Shown: in pieces, positions 32,097 through 41,410 of the stretch
How the letters are laid out: each line of letters begins with the position of its first letter
How positions within the stretch are numbered: position 1 is the stretch's first letter
Translations under genes and position numbers: made by a program
The notes under the pieces: model-generated
The model's input: the letters and a program-made list of their open reading frames with translations, nothing else
Databases searched by the model: none
Told to the model about the DNA's origin: nothing
NCBI RefSeq assembly: GCF_028292805.1
Contig: NZ_JAQGLS010000224.1
Span: 1-41,432, forward strand
Length of the DNA: 41,432 nucleotides
Direction: 5' to 3'
Origin: Ramlibacter sp.
Lineage (GTDB): Bacteria > Pseudomonadota > Gammaproteobacteria > Burkholderiales > Burkholderiaceae_C

Positions 32097-32513
32097 TTAG
32101 TGCGTTGCCACGTCCCGGCTCAGCTCCTGACAGTACGCCACCAGCGCCTCCATGTCGAAGGTCTTGTCGAACACCGCGTCGGCCCCGGCTTGCGCGGCGT
32201 GCGCGCGCACCGGGTCACGGGTGTAGTTGGACAGCACCACGGCGCGCTGGTGCGGCTTGCGGTCGCGGCAGTGGCGCAGCACCTCGAAGCCGTGGCCCTT
32301 GGCCAGGAACAGGTCGACCAGCGCCAGGTCCCAGTCGTCCGGATGCGCGGCCAGCCAGTCGCCGGCCTGCTGGGCCGAGGCGGCGACCTGCACCACCTGC
32401 GCCCCGGGGACGGCCTCCAGGGTCTGCCGCACCTGCTCCTGGATCACGATGTTGTCCTCGACGAGAAAGACCTTCACGTTGGCACGCACCGATGTTGTTG
32501 TTGACCAGTGCAT
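32097..32513 (-). CDS. stand-alone response regulator receiver (REC) protein, copy 3
   Basis: The protein has 138 residues from ATG 32513, which has AGGAGAGG just upstream; a shorter start at GTG 32477 would align better with copies 1 and 2. Receiver features are FLVED, phospho-acceptor Asp67 in WDLALVDLFLAKG, VVLSNY and AVFDKT. It has no output domain and shares the WDLA.(V/I)DL and LGADAVF-like (AGADAVFDK) blocks with the copies at 10.0 and 12.8 kb, but is more diverged. It lies convergently beside the cupin and hybrid kinase genes, so it could receive phosphate from that kinase. Confidence 0.88.
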   Translation of the reverse strand: MHWSTTTSVRANVKVFLVEDNIVIQEQVRQTLEAVPGAQVVQVAASAQQAGDWLAAHPDDWDLALVDLFLAKGHGFEVLRHCRDRKPHQRAVVLSNYTRDPVRAHAAQAGADAVFDKTFDMEALVAYCQELSRDVATH

Positions 32514-32538
32514 CCTCTCCTGTCGCGTGAACCGGCCT

Positions 32539-32545
32539 TGTAGGA
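32539..32545 (-). promoter_or_regulatory. TCCTACA motif upstream of receiver copy 3
   Basis: The plus strand reads TGTAGGA. The motif lies 25 bases before ATG 32513 (61 before GTG 32477), oriented toward the gene. Confidence 0.35.
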
Positions 32546-32562
32546 GGCCAGCCAATCCTGGG

Positions 32563-34002
32563 CTAGACGTTCATGACGGAAACTGCGCGGGCGTTCAGGT
32601 ACGCCTCCAGCGCCTCCGGCCCGCCTTCGGAGCCGTAGCCCGAATCCTTGATGCCGCCGAACGGCATCTCGGCGCTGGGCATGGCCGGCATGTTGATCCA
32701 CAGCATGCCCACTTCCACCTTGCGCGAGAGCAGGTCGGCGTTCCTGAGCGACTTGGTGAAGGCATAACCGGCCAGCCCGAACGAAAGCCGGTTGGCTTCG
32801 GCGATGGCTTCATCCAGCGTGTTGAAGCTGCGGATGGCGGCCACCGGGCCGAACGGCTCGTCGTTGAACACCTTGGCGCCCAGCGGCACGTCCATGAGCA
32901 CCGTCGGCTCCCAGAAGTTGCCGGTGTCGCCGATGCGCTTGCCCCCGGCCAGCACCTGCGCCCCGTGCTTGACGGCGTCTTCATGGAACTCGGCCATTGC
33001 CGTGAGGCGGCGCGGATTGGCCAGCGGGCCCATCTGCGTGCCTTCGGCCAGGCCGTCGCCCACCTTCAGGCCGCTGGCGTACTTGGCCAGCGCCTGCGCG
33101 AACTCGTTGCGGATGCTCTCGTGCACCAGGAAGCGCGTGGGCGCGATGCAGACCTGGCCGGCATTGCGGAACTTGGCGGCGCCGGCGCACTTGACCGCCA
33201 GCGCGATGTCGGCGTCCTCGGCCACGATCACCGGGGCGTGGCCGCCCAATTCCATCGTCACACGCTTCATGTGCTGGCCGGCCAGCCCTGCCAGCATCTT
33301 GCCCACCGGGGTCGAGCCGGTGAAGGTGATCTTGCGGATCACCGGGTGCGGGATCAGGTAGCTGGAGATCTCGGCGGGGTCGCCGTAGACCAGGCCGAGC
33401 ACGCCGGGCGGCAGGCCGGCATCGGCGAACGCCTTGACCAGGGCGGCGGGGCCGGCCGGGGTTTCCTCCGGCGCCTTGACCAGCATCGAGCAGCCGGCGG
33501 CCAGCGCGGCGCCGACCTTGCGCACCACCTGGTTGATCGGGAAGTTCCAGGGCGTGAAGGCGGCGACCGGGCCGACCGGGTCCTTGAGCACCATCTGGCG
33601 CACGGCCAGGTTCCAGCGCGACGGCACGATGCGGCCGTAGACGCGCATGCCTTCGTCGGCGAACCATTCGATGATGTCGGCCGCGGCCATGGCCTCGCCC
33701 TTGGCCTCGGCCAGCGGCTTGCCGTTTTCCTGCGTCAGGTGCGGCGCGATCTCGGCGGCCCGCTCGCGCATCAGGCCGGCGGCCTTGCGCATGATCTTGT
33801 TGCGGTCGGCGGCGGTCATGTCGCGCCAGGTCTCGAAGCCCTTCTGGGCGGCCGCCAGCGCGCGGTCCAGGTCGGCCTTGCCGGCATGCGCCACGCGGCC
33901 GATTTCCTTGCCGGTGGACGGATTGAAGACGGCCAGGCTGCGGCCGTCGGCCGCGTCCTGCCATTCGCCGTTGATGAAGAGCTGGGTGTTGGGGTAGGTC
34001 AT
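32563..34002 (-). CDS. gabD: NAD(P)-dependent succinate-semialdehyde dehydrogenase family protein
   Basis: This 479-residue aldehyde dehydrogenase has catalytic Cys285 in [11 protein letters not shown], general base Glu251 in [10 protein letters not shown], the cofactor strand [29 protein letters not shown] and a C-terminal [15 protein letters not shown]. It matches the GabD/SSADH subgroup, which oxidises succinic semialdehyde to succinate. Related enzymes act on glutarate or other semialdehydes, so the substrate is not certain. ATG 34002 gives the standard N-terminus. No gabT transaminase is adjacent. The gene reads toward receiver copy 3, with 49 bases between. Confidence 0.88.
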   Translation of the reverse strand: MTYPNTQLFINGEWQDAADGRSLAVFNPSTGKEIGRVAHAGKADLDRALAAAQKGFETWRDMTAADRNKIMRKAAGLMRERAAEIAPHLTQENGKPLAEAKGEAMAAADIIEWFADEGMRVYGRIVPSRWNLAVRQMVLKDPVGPVAAFTPWNFPINQVVRKVGAALAAGCSMLVKAPEETPAGPAALVKAFADAGLPPGVLGLVYGDPAEISSYLIPHPVIRKITFTGSTPVGKMLAGLAGQHMKRVTMELGGHAPVIVAEDADIALAVKCAGAAKFRNAGQVCIAPTRFLVHESIRNEFAQALAKYASGLKVGDGLAEGTQMGPLANPRRLTAMAEFHEDAVKHGAQVLAGGKRIGDTGNFWEPTVLMDVPLGAKVFNDEPFGPVAAIRSFNTLDEAIAEANRLSFGLAGYAFTKSLRNADLLSRKVEVGMLWINMPAMPSAEMPFGGIKDSGYGSEGGPEALEAYLNARAVSVMNV

Positions 34003-34117
34003 CGCGGTCCTCGTGCGCAGTGCGCGGTTCGGCGCCGGAGCAACAGGCCCGGCTCACTCGCGATTATGCGACGCCATCAGGGGCGGCTTCGCCACCCGCG
34101 CATGCGGAGCGGATCAC

Positions 34118-34699
34118 TCAATCCTCGCCCATGTGCAGCCAGTCTTCTTCGGGCAAGGCCTGCATGAACGCCATTGCGCTTTCCAGCACGCCTTCGCGGT
34201 TGGCCCACTCGACCTGCTCGCGAAAGCACAGCCGCTTGGTCAGCGGCGGGGTGACGCTCCAGGCCTGGCCGGTCACCGGCGGCGGCGGCATCTGCGAGCC
34301 GCGCAGGGTCTTGCGCGGTGGCAGCAGTGCGAAGAACTGGACCCAGCGCTCGGGCCGGGGGCAAACCCGGTTGTTGCGGCGTGCCACCAGCATGGCGGAC
34401 TCCAGCGAGAACAGGGGTTGCTGCTCGGCCCGGCGAGCACCGCGCAAGGCACCGCTCACGCTGTTGCTCAAGGGACGCGTCTTGGCCCAGCCGGCCGCCT
34501 CGCTGGCCGACAAGCTGGCGCCGACGGAGGCCGGCGCGGTGTCGGCGAAGCGGTTGTCGTGCTGGCGCGAGATCTCGGAGAACAAGGCCCAGGCGGAATC
34601 GCCGCTGGTCTCCTTGGCCTCGGGGACCGGGATGGCGTCGCCGCGCGCGTACAAGTCGAGCGTGCCGGAAGCCGGTGGTTTGGAGTCGCTGCCTGCCAT
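34118..34699 (-). CDS. conserved hypothetical protein
   Basis: The protein has 193 residues from ATG 34699, which has AGAGAGAG about 9 bases upstream. The N-terminal third is polar and probably disordered. The rest contains regular sequence with a Pro-rich break: ARRNNRVCPRPERWVQFFAL, TGQAWSVTPPLTKRLCFREQ, VEWANREGVLESAMAFMQAL and a Trp/Met end. The sequence looks strongly constrained and resembles unnamed proteins of Burkholderiales, but I assign no function. It has no signal peptide or membrane helix. It is divergent from the MsbA-like exporter with a 187-bp gap. Confidence 0.75.
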   Translation of the reverse strand: MAGSDSKPPASGTLDLYARGDAIPVPEAKETSGDSAWALFSEISRQHDNRFADTAPASVGASLSASEAAGWAKTRPLSNSVSGALRGARRAEQQPLFSLESAMLVARRNNRVCPRPERWVQFFALLPPRKTLRGSQMPPPPVTGQAWSVTPPLTKRLCFREQVEWANREGVLESAMAFMQALPEEDWLHMGED

Positions 34700-34886
34700 G
34701 TCGAAAAAACTCTCTCTTGCCTCCATGCGCATGCGGAACACCAGGGCCGGGTCAGTCCAGGTTCGGACCTGGGGAACGCCGACGCACGGTGCAGGCGACC
34801 TCCCCAGGGTAGTCAAAAGCAGACGGCCGGGGGAAACCCTGAGCTGCCGACCGTGAAAAACCACCGCAATCACTACACTGCGGGCG

Positions 34887-36659
34887 ATGCCAACCATCCC
34901 CACGCCCGCCGGATCCCCCAGGTCATTGTCGGGCCTGCTGCCGTTCGTGCGGCCTTATCGCGCCCAGATCCTGCTGGCGGTGGTCTTCCTGCTGCTGGCC
35001 GCGGTTGCAATGCTGCTGTTTCCGGTGGCGCTGCGGCGGATGATCGACGAAGGCCTCAGCGGCCAGGCCGGCAACCGGCTGGTCGCGCTGCGCCAGTACT
35101 TTCTCATGCTGTTCGGGGTGGCGGTGGCGCTGGGCCTGTTTTCCGCCGGTCGCTTCTACCTGGTCAGCTGGATCGGCGAGCGGGTGACGGCGGACGTACG
35201 CACCGCAGTCTACGCGCACGTGCTGGAGCAGAGCCCGGAGTTCTTCGAGCGCACCCAGACCGGCGAGGTGCTGTCGCGGCTGACCACCGACACCACGCTG
35301 GTGCAGACCGTGGTCGGCTCGTCCTTCTCGATGGGGCTGCGCAACCTGGTGATGGGCGTCGGCGCGCTGGTCATGCTGGTGGCGACGCACCCTTACGTGA
35401 TGTCGATCGTGCTGCTGGTGCTGCTGCTGGTGGTGTTGCCGGCGATGTTGTTCGGGCGCCGGGTGCGGCGCCTGTCGAGCGCCAGCCAGGGCCGGGTGGC
35501 CGACTCCAGCGCGATCGCGGCGGAGGTGCTGAACGCGGTGCCGGTGGTGCAAAGCTACGCCGCCGAGTCGCGCGAGGCCCAGCGCTTTCGGCTCGCCACG
35601 GAACACGCGTTCCGCACCGGCGTGCGCCGCACCCGCGCCCGCGCCGTGCTGGTCGCCTTCGTGATCATCGCCAACGCCGCATTGATGCTGTGGGGCCTGT
35701 ACCAGGGCACCGAGGGCGTGCTGCGCGGCCAGATCACCGCCGGCCAGCTCGGGCAGGCGGCCCTCTACGTGGGCATCTTCGCCGGCGCCGTGGCCGTGCT
35801 GGGCGAGGTCTACGGCGAGCTGCTGCGCGCGGCCGGCGCCACCGAGCGCCTGATGGAGCTGCTGGCCAGCCGCTCGCCGGTCACGTCGCCGGCCCACCCT
35901 GCCTTGCTGTCAGCGGTCGGCGCCGGCAGCGCGGTGGCGATGCAAGGCGTGCGTTTCCACTATCCCTCGCGGCCGGCGACGCCGGCGCTGGCGGACTTCA
36001 ACCTGTCGGTGCGGCCCGGCGAGACGGTGGCGCTGGTCGGCCCCAGCGGGGCCGGCAAGACCACGGTGTTCCAGCTGCTGCTGCGCTTTTACGATCCGCA
36101 GCAAGGCGGCATCGCGCTGGATGGCGTGGCTATCGCTTCGCTGCGGCTGCAGGACTTGCGCGGCCGCATCGGTGTGGTGCCGCAGGAGCCGGTGGTGTTT
36201 TCCACCTCCGCTATGGAGAACATCCGCTACGGCCGGCCGGATGCCAGCGACGAGGAGGTGCTGGCGGCGGCGCGCGACGCCTTTGCCCACGATTTCATCC
36301 TGGCGCTGCCTGAGGGCTACCAGACCTTCCTGGGCGAACGCGGAGTGCGCCTGTCGGGCGGCCAGCGCCAGCGCATCGCGATCGCCCGCGCCATGCTCAA
36401 GAACCCGCCGCTGCTGCTGCTGGACGAAGCCACCAGCGCACTGGATGCGCAAAGCGAACGGATGGTGCAGGCGGCGCTGGAGCGGGCCATGCGCAACCGG
36501 ACCACGCTGGTGATCGCGCACCGGCTGGCCACGGTGCAGCAGGCCGACCGGATCGTGGTGCTGGACCACGGGCGGATCGTCGAGTCGGGAACGCACGACG
36601 AACTGATGGCGGCCGGCGGCCTCTATGCGCGGCTGGCGGGGCTGCAGTTCATGGTTTAG
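34887..36659 (+). CDS. ABC exporter, fused membrane-ATPase (MsbA/ABCB type)
   Basis: This 590-residue half-transporter has an N-terminal six-helix ABC membrane domain (about 20-320, with ILLAVVFLLLAAVAMLLFPV as helix 1 and EFFERTQTGEVLSRLTTDT as coupling region). The nucleotide-binding domain follows: Walker A GPSGAGKTT, Q-loop VVPQEPVVF, signature RLSGGQRQR, Walker B LLLDEATSALD and switch VIAHRL. It would homodimerise in the inner membrane and export a lipid or drug-like substrate. Many Burkholderiales carry it beside nuo genes without a proven role. Lipid A flipping (MsbA proper) is not implied, since lpxK is not adjacent. Confidence 0.92.
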   Translation: MPTIPTPAGSPRSLSGLLPFVRPYRAQILLAVVFLLLAAVAMLLFPVALRRMIDEGLSGQAGNRLVALRQYFLMLFGVAVALGLFSAGRFYLVSWIGERVTADVRTAVYAHVLEQSPEFFERTQTGEVLSRLTTDTTLVQTVVGSSFSMGLRNLVMGVGALVMLVATHPYVMSIVLLVLLLVVLPAMLFGRRVRRLSSASQGRVADSSAIAAEVLNAVPVVQSYAAESREAQRFRLATEHAFRTGVRRTRARAVLVAFVIIANAALMLWGLYQGTEGVLRGQITAGQLGQAALYVGIFAGAVAVLGEVYGELLRAAGATERLMELLASRSPVTSPAHPALLSAVGAGSAVAMQGVRFHYPSRPATPALADFNLSVRPGETVALVGPSGAGKTTVFQLLLRFYDPQQGGIALDGVAIASLRLQDLRGRIGVVPQEPVVFSTSAMENIRYGRPDASDEEVLAAARDAFAHDFILALPEGYQTFLGERGVRLSGGQRQRIAIARAMLKNPPLLLLDEATSALDAQSERMVQAALERAMRNRTTLVIAHRLATVQQADRIVVLDHGRIVESGTHDELMAAGGLYARLAGLQFMV

Positions 36660-36668
36660 GCCGGTGGT

Positions 36669-36695
36669 CAGGGTTTGGTCTTTCCCAAGACCCTG
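36669..36695. terminator. bidirectional hairpin between convergent genes
   Basis: CAGGGTTTGG and CCAAGACCCTG form a stem with a single mismatch around TCTTTC, just after the exporter stop and before the end of the DUF1178 gene. There is no clear T run. Confidence 0.45.
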
Positions 36696-36705
36696 GCCCC
36701 TGTGC

Positions 36706-37158
36706 CTATTGCAACGGCCCCTTCAGGCCCCTGGGCACCGGCAGCGGCAGCACCGAGATGCCCTCTTCCAGCAGCGCCTCGGTTTCCTCGCGCGAAGCCT
36801 GGCCGCGGATGCCGCGCTCGCCGGTCTCGCCGTAATGGATCTTGCGCGCTTCCTCCGCGAAGCGCTCGCCCACGTCCTCGGTGTTGGCCAGCACGTGGCG
36901 CACCATCTTCATCAGCGCCGCCTGCATGGTGGCGTCCGGCGTGGCCATCACTTCCTGTTTTTGCGCGACCGGCTTGCCGTCCGGGGCCGGCGCGCCGAGG
37001 TTCAGGCGCGGCGCGCTCGGCAGCTTGGCCACCTGCGCGTCGCCACACAGGGGGCACGTGAGCAGCCCGCGCGCCAGCTGGTCCTGGAAGTCGTCTTCCG
37101 AGCCGAACCAGCCTTCGAAGCCGTGACCGGACGCGCATTGCAGGTTGAGGACCTTCAT
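36706..37158 (-). CDS. DUF1178 family protein
   Basis: This 150-residue protein has an N-terminal zinc-ribbon-like motif: LQCASGHGFEGWF, then CPLCGD. The conserved HVLANTEDVGERFAEEARKI and HYGETGERGIRGQAS stretches and the C-terminal LPLP follow, as in DUF1178. Function unknown. ATG 37158 overlaps the NUDIX stop (ATGA), so it is translated after it. Position at the end of the nuo-DUF2818-NUDIX run is the usual one in Burkholderiales. Confidence 0.92.
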   Translation of the reverse strand: MKVLNLQCASGHGFEGWFGSEDDFQDQLARGLLTCPLCGDAQVAKLPSAPRLNLGAPAPDGKPVAQKQEVMATPDATMQAALMKMVRHVLANTEDVGERFAEEARKIHYGETGERGIRGQASREETEALLEEGISVLPLPVPRGLKGPLQ

Positions 37159-37742
37159 GCAGCCACAGATGGGGTCTGCCAGTCGAGTTTCCAGGTGCCG
37201 GCGATCACGTTCTGCACCCACAGCGCCGCGGCCAGGGTCTTGGAATCGGCGACCTTGCCGTCGCGGCACCAGCCCAGGAACTCGTCGGGGGTGGCGGTGA
37301 AGACGTCGAGGAACTCGTCCTGGTCCAGCTGCGCACCCTTGAGTTCCAGGCCGCGGGCGAACCAGATCTCGATGGCCTCGTCCGAGTACGCCACCGTGGG
37401 ATACATCGTGAAGGCATAGGCCCACTCGCGCGCCACGTAGCCGGTTTCCTCCAGCAGCTCGCGCCGGCCGCAAGCCAGGGCGAGCTCGCCGGCATCGAGC
37501 TTGCCAGCCGGGAACTCGATCATCACGCCGCCGGCCGCATGGCGGTACTGCCGCTCCAGCACCAGCCGGCCGTCGTCCAGGATGGGGACCACGGCCACCG
37601 CGCCCGGGTGCAGCACGTACTCACGGGTGGCGAAACGGCCGTTGGGAAGCTTGACCGTGTCACGCACGACGTGCAGGAAGCCGCCACGCAGGATTTCCTC
37701 CCGCTCCGTGGTTTCCTCGATCAGGTGGCTGTCGTCGCCCAT
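37155..37742 (-). CDS. NUDIX hydrolase (ADP-ribose pyrophosphatase-like)
   Basis: This 195-residue protein contains a NUDIX box: GKLDAGELALACGRRELLEETGY in pieces, i.e. GKLDAGE followed 7 residues later by RELLEETG. It is preceded by RQYRHAAGGVMIEFPAG, typical of ADP-ribose/nucleoside diphosphate sugar hydrolases of the NudF type. It would cut ADP-ribose to AMP and ribose-5-phosphate. ATG 37742 has CAGGAAATAACC directly upstream. It lies 2 bases after the DUF2818 stop and overlaps DUF1178, so all three are one transcript with the nuo genes. Confidence 0.93.
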   Translation of the reverse strand: MGDDSHLIEETTEREEILRGGFLHVVRDTVKLPNGRFATREYVLHPGAVAVVPILDDGRLVLERQYRHAAGGVMIEFPAGKLDAGELALACGRRELLEETGYVAREWAYAFTMYPTVAYSDEAIEIWFARGLELKGAQLDQDEFLDVFTATPDEFLGWCRDGKVADSKTLAAALWVQNVIAGTWKLDWQTPSVAA

Positions 37743-37744
37743 GG

Positions 37745-38047
37745 TTATTTCCTGTGCTTGGCGAGGTAACGCCACACGAAGCCGGGAAAAGCGAAGGTCA
37801 GGAACAGGGCCCCGGTGATGGCGAAGAACTCCCACTTTTGCGGGGCGATCTGGCCGGCATTCTGCTCCAGCAGCATACCGACGCCGCCGACCACGAAGTA
37901 CAGCACCACCAGTTCGAGCAGCCGCACCGGCAGCGACTTGCCGCGCGCCAGCCTGACCACCCCCAGCAGCCGCTGGCTCACGAAGGGCAGGTTGGCCGCG
38001 GCGAACGCCAGCACGATCACCAGCCAGATGGAAGCGGTCTGCGACAT
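37745..38047 (-). CDS. DUF2818 membrane protein
   Basis: This 100-residue protein has three hydrophobic segments (IWLVIVLAFAAANLPFV, LLELVVLYFVVGGVGMLL, FFAITGALFLTFAFPGFVW) and a basic end, RYLAKHRK. In Burkholderiales a DUF2818 gene regularly follows nuoN; a role in complex I is plausible from this conserved position but unproven. ATG 38047 is preferred over the GTG one codon upstream. It begins 13 bases after the nuoN stop. Confidence 0.92.
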   Translation of the reverse strand: MSQTASIWLVIVLAFAAANLPFVSQRLLGVVRLARGKSLPVRLLELVVLYFVVGGVGMLLEQNAGQIAPQKWEFFAITGALFLTFAFPGFVWRYLAKHRK

Positions 38048-38060
38048 CACGGGGTGGGCA

Positions 38061-39548
38061 TCAGCTGCCCAGGGTCTTGAGGATCGCCTGCGCGCACAGC
38101 GTCAGCAGGCCGCCCGGCAGGATGCCCAGGATCAGCACCAGGGCGCCGTTGACTGTCAGCACCACCCGCACGTCCAGCGGCGCGGTGACGGTGGTGGCGG
38201 TGATGGGGGCGTCGAAGTACATCACCTTGACCACCCGCAGGTAGTAGAAGGCCGCCACCAGCGACATCAGCACGGCGTAGATCGCCAGGCCCAGGTAGAA
38301 CCCGCTGCCGGTCGCGATCAGCGCGTCCAGCACCACCAGCTTGCCGTAAAAGCCCACCAGCGGCGGCACGCCGGCCAGCGAGAACAGGCAGATGGCCATG
38401 ATGCCGGCGTACAGCGGGCTGCGCTGGTTCAGGCCGGCCAGGTCGGCGATCTCGTCGGACTCGAAGCCTTCACGGGCCAGCAGCAAGATCACGCCGAAGC
38501 TGGCCAGCGTGGTCAGCACGTAGGTGATGACGTAGAACATCGCCGCGCTGTAAGCCGCCTGGGCGTTCAGCGTGTTGCCGTTGGCCACGCCGGACGCCAG
38601 GCCCAGCAGCACGAAGCCCATCTGGCCGATGGTCGAATAGGCCAGCATGCGCTTGAGGTTGGTCTGCGCGATGGCCGCCAGGTTCCCGATGAACAGCGAG
38701 GCGACCGCCAGCACCACCAGCATCTGCTGCCAGTCGACCGCCAGCGGGATCATCCCTTCGACCAGCAGCCGGATCGCGATCGCGAACGCGGCCAGCTCGG
38801 GCGCGCTGCCGATCATCAGCGTGACCGCCGTGGGCGCGCCCTGGTAGACGTCCGGGATCCACATGTGGAACGGCGCGGCGCCCAGCTTGAAGGCCAGCCC
38901 GGCGACGATGAACACCAGGCCGAACACCAGCACGGTCGGCTTGACCTGACCGGTGCCGATGACCTTGAACACGGTCTCGATCTCGAGCGAGCCGGTGGCC
39001 CCGTACAGCATCGACAGGCCGTACAGCAGGAAACCGCTGGCCATCGAGCCCAGCACGAAGTACTTCATCGCCGCCTCGCTGGCGGTGGCGTTGTCGCGCC
39101 GCAGCGCCACCAGCGCGTAACTGGACAGCGTGAGCAACTCCAGCCCCAGGTAGATCACCAGGAAGTTGCTGCCCGAGATCATCACGTTGATGCCCAGCAG
39201 CGAGAACATCGCCAGCGTGAACAGCTCGCCGCCGCGCAGCATGTCGCGGTCGCCCGCGTACGGGCGGCCGTACACCAGGCAGACCATCATGGCGATGGCG
39301 GAGAAGCACTTGAGCCAGTTGCCCATGGGGTCGCTGACCACCATCTTGTTGAAGGCGTACAGCGTGTCGCCGCGCATGGCGAAGTCGGCGCTGAACCAGG
39401 CGACCACGGCGAGCGTCGCCATGGTGAGCCAGTAGGTCAGGTTGCGCAGGCGGGTCTTCACGCCAAGGTCGACCAGCGCCACGATGCATGCCATCACCAG
39501 CAGCAGGATCTCGGGCGAGACGACGATCAGGCTCAGTTTGTCGATCAT
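38061..39548 (-). CDS. nuoN: NADH-quinone oxidoreductase subunit N
   Basis: This 495-residue antiporter-like membrane subunit of complex I has about 14 helices. Family signatures include [18 protein letters not shown], the lysine-bearing [14 protein letters not shown] and [13 protein letters not shown] (key Lys), and [20 protein letters not shown]. It takes part in coupling quinone reduction to proton pumping in the inner membrane. It starts 22 bases after the nuoM stop. Confidence 0.97.
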   Translation of the reverse strand: MIDKLSLIVVSPEILLLVMACIVALVDLGVKTRLRNLTYWLTMATLAVVAWFSADFAMRGDTLYAFNKMVVSDPMGNWLKCFSAIAMMVCLVYGRPYAGDRDMLRGGELFTLAMFSLLGINVMISGSNFLVIYLGLELLTLSSYALVALRRDNATASEAAMKYFVLGSMASGFLLYGLSMLYGATGSLEIETVFKVIGTGQVKPTVLVFGLVFIVAGLAFKLGAAPFHMWIPDVYQGAPTAVTLMIGSAPELAAFAIAIRLLVEGMIPLAVDWQQMLVVLAVASLFIGNLAAIAQTNLKRMLAYSTIGQMGFVLLGLASGVANGNTLNAQAAYSAAMFYVITYVLTTLASFGVILLLAREGFESDEIADLAGLNQRSPLYAGIMAICLFSLAGVPPLVGFYGKLVVLDALIATGSGFYLGLAIYAVLMSLVAAFYYLRVVKVMYFDAPITATTVTAPLDVRVVLTVNGALVLILGILPGGLLTLCAQAILKTLGS

Positions 39549-39570
39549 TTTGAAATTGCTCGCTGCCCGG

Positions 39571-41049
39571 TCACAGCTTGCTGGCCGCGACGTGCTTGAG
39601 GAAGTCGGCCACCGACACGTTCATGATGTCGGTGAAGGGTTTCGGGTGGATGCCCATGTACAGGACGGCCGCGGCCAGCAGGCCCAGCATCAGGAACTCG
39701 CGCGCGCCGATGTCGGTGAGCGCGCGCACGTTGTCGTTGGCGACCGGGCCGAAGTAGACCCGCTTGACCATCCACAGCGAGTACGAGGCGCCCAGGATCA
39801 GCGCCGTGGCGGCGCCCGCGCCGATCCAGAAGTTGTACTTCACGGCGCCCAGGATCACCATCCACTCGCCGACGAAGCCTGCCGTGCCGGGCAGGCCGGC
39901 GTTGGCCATGGAGAACAGCACGGCGAAGGCGGTGAAGTTCGGCATGGTGTTGGCGACGCCGCCGTAGTCCGCGATCATGCGCGAGTGCATCCTGTCGTAC
40001 AGCACGCCGATGCACAGGAACATGGCGGCCGAGACGAAGCCGTGGGCGATCATCTGCACGATGCCGCCGACCGTGCCGAGGTCGTTGAAGATGAAGAAGC
40101 CGAGCGTGACGAAGCCCATGTGGGCGACCGACGAATAGGCCACCAGCTTCTTCATGTCCTTTTGCACCATCGCCACCAGCCCGACGTAGATCACGGCCGT
40201 CAGCGACAGGGCGATCATCAGCCAGGCCCACTCGCGCGCGGCGTCCGGCGCGATCGGCATGGAGAAGCGCAGAAAGCCGTAGGCGCCCAGCTTGAGCATG
40301 ATGGCCGCCAGCACGGCGGAGCCGCCGGTGGGCGCTTCCACGTGGACGTCAGGCAACCAGGTGTGCACCGGCCACATCGGCACCTTCACCGCGAAAGCGG
40401 CGAAGAAGCCGAAGAACAGCAAGGTCTGCGACAGCCCCGACAGCGGCAGCTTGTGCCAGGTCAGGATGTCGAAGCTGCCGCCCGACTTGGAGTACAGGAA
40501 CACCAGCGCCACCAGCATCAGCAGCGAGCCGAGCAGCGTGTAGAGGAAGAACTTGAACGCCGCGTAGATCTTGTTGGGCCCGCCCCAGATGCCGATGATC
40601 AGGTACATCGGGATCAGCGTCGCTTCGAAGTAGGTATAGAACAGGTTGCCGTCGAGCGCGCAGAACACGCCGATCATCAGCCCCGAGATGATCTGGTAGG
40701 CGCCCATGTACTGGTTGACGCGCTCGGTGATCACCTCCCACGCCGAGATGATCACCACCACGGTGATGAAGGCGGTGAGCAGCACGAACCAGAACGAGAT
40801 GCCGTCCAGGCCCAGGTGGTAGCTGACGTTGAAGCGCGCGATCCAGGGCGCCTTCTCGACGAACTGCATCGCGGCGGTGCCGGTGTCGAAGCGGCCATAC
40901 AGCGGCAGCGTCACCAGGAAACCGAGGAGCGAGCCGATCAGCGCCACCCAGCGGACGGTGCGCGCCTGGTCGTCGCGGCCGAAGGCCAGCAGCACGCAGC
41001 CGAAGACGATCGGCGTCCAGATCGCGAGGCTCAGGAGTCCCATGTTCAT
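39571..41049 (-). CDS. nuoM: NADH-quinone oxidoreductase subunit M
   Basis: This 492-residue antiporter-like complex I subunit has the catalytic Glu in [38 protein letters not shown] (key Lys and the MWPxHTWLPxAH-type motif), and [23 protein letters not shown] 41049 is used; ATG 41043 two codons on is possible. It begins 13 bases after the nuoL stop. Its N-terminal [15 protein letters not shown] segment is relevant because a related but different copy appears on the opposite strand at the window's right end. Confidence 0.97.
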   Translation of the reverse strand: MNMGLLSLAIWTPIVFGCVLLAFGRDDQARTVRWVALIGSLLGFLVTLPLYGRFDTGTAAMQFVEKAPWIARFNVSYHLGLDGISFWFVLLTAFITVVVIISAWEVITERVNQYMGAYQIISGLMIGVFCALDGNLFYTYFEATLIPMYLIIGIWGGPNKIYAAFKFFLYTLLGSLLMLVALVFLYSKSGGSFDILTWHKLPLSGLSQTLLFFGFFAAFAVKVPMWPVHTWLPDVHVEAPTGGSAVLAAIMLKLGAYGFLRFSMPIAPDAAREWAWLMIALSLTAVIYVGLVAMVQKDMKKLVAYSSVAHMGFVTLGFFIFNDLGTVGGIVQMIAHGFVSAAMFLCIGVLYDRMHSRMIADYGGVANTMPNFTAFAVLFSMANAGLPGTAGFVGEWMVILGAVKYNFWIGAGAATALILGASYSLWMVKRVYFGPVANDNVRALTDIGAREFLMLGLLAAAVLYMGIHPKPFTDIMNVSVADFLKHVAASKL

Positions 41050-41062
41050 TGTTCTTGTTCCC

Positions 41063-41410
41063 CTACTTCTTCAGCCACTCTTGGACCATGGGCCAGCTGA
41101 CGAAGTACGTCATGAGCACGACCACGCCCAGCAGCATGGCGAAGGCGTAGTGATAGATGTAGCCGGATTGCACCCAGCGGATCACGCCGGCGAACTTGCC
41201 GATGAGACGCGCGCTGCCGTTGACGAACACGCGTTCGATGACGGCCTCGTCGCCACCCTTCCAGAGGCCCCGGCCGAGGCCGCGCGCCGCCGGCGCGAGC
41301 ACGTTCTCGTTGAACCAGTCCATGTAGTACTTGTTGTCCAGCAGCTTGTAGAGCGGCTGCACGCGGCGCTGGATCGCGCTGATCGGCGCCATCGTGAGCC
41401 TGCTGGTCAC
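41063..41410 (-). CDS. nuoL: NADH-quinone oxidoreductase subunit L, C-terminal part
   Basis: The C-terminal part of NuoL is recognised from RRVQPLYKLLDNKYYMDWFN, GLGRGLWKGGDEAVIERVFV and the final helix YHYAFAMLLGVVVLMTYFVS. The frame is open up to 41419, but a TAG in frame at 41420-41422 and unrelated residues before AIQRRV show that genuine nuoL sequence ends near 41360-41380. From there the plus strand encodes a NuoM-like N-terminus. The rest of nuoL is therefore missing at this end, by rearrangement or by chimeric assembly. Confidence 0.85.
   Translation of the reverse strand: MTSRLTMAPISAIQRRVQPLYKLLDNKYYMDWFNENVLAPAARGLGRGLWKGGDEAVIERVFVNGSARLIGKFAGVIRWVQSGYIYHYAFAMLLGVVVLMTYFVSWPMVQEWLKK

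Noticed and set aside
37754-39599. Long plus-strand frames rich in His/Gln/Arg opposite nuoN, nuoM and DUF2818
   Set aside because: Typical antisense shadows of hydrophobic GC-rich membrane-protein genes.
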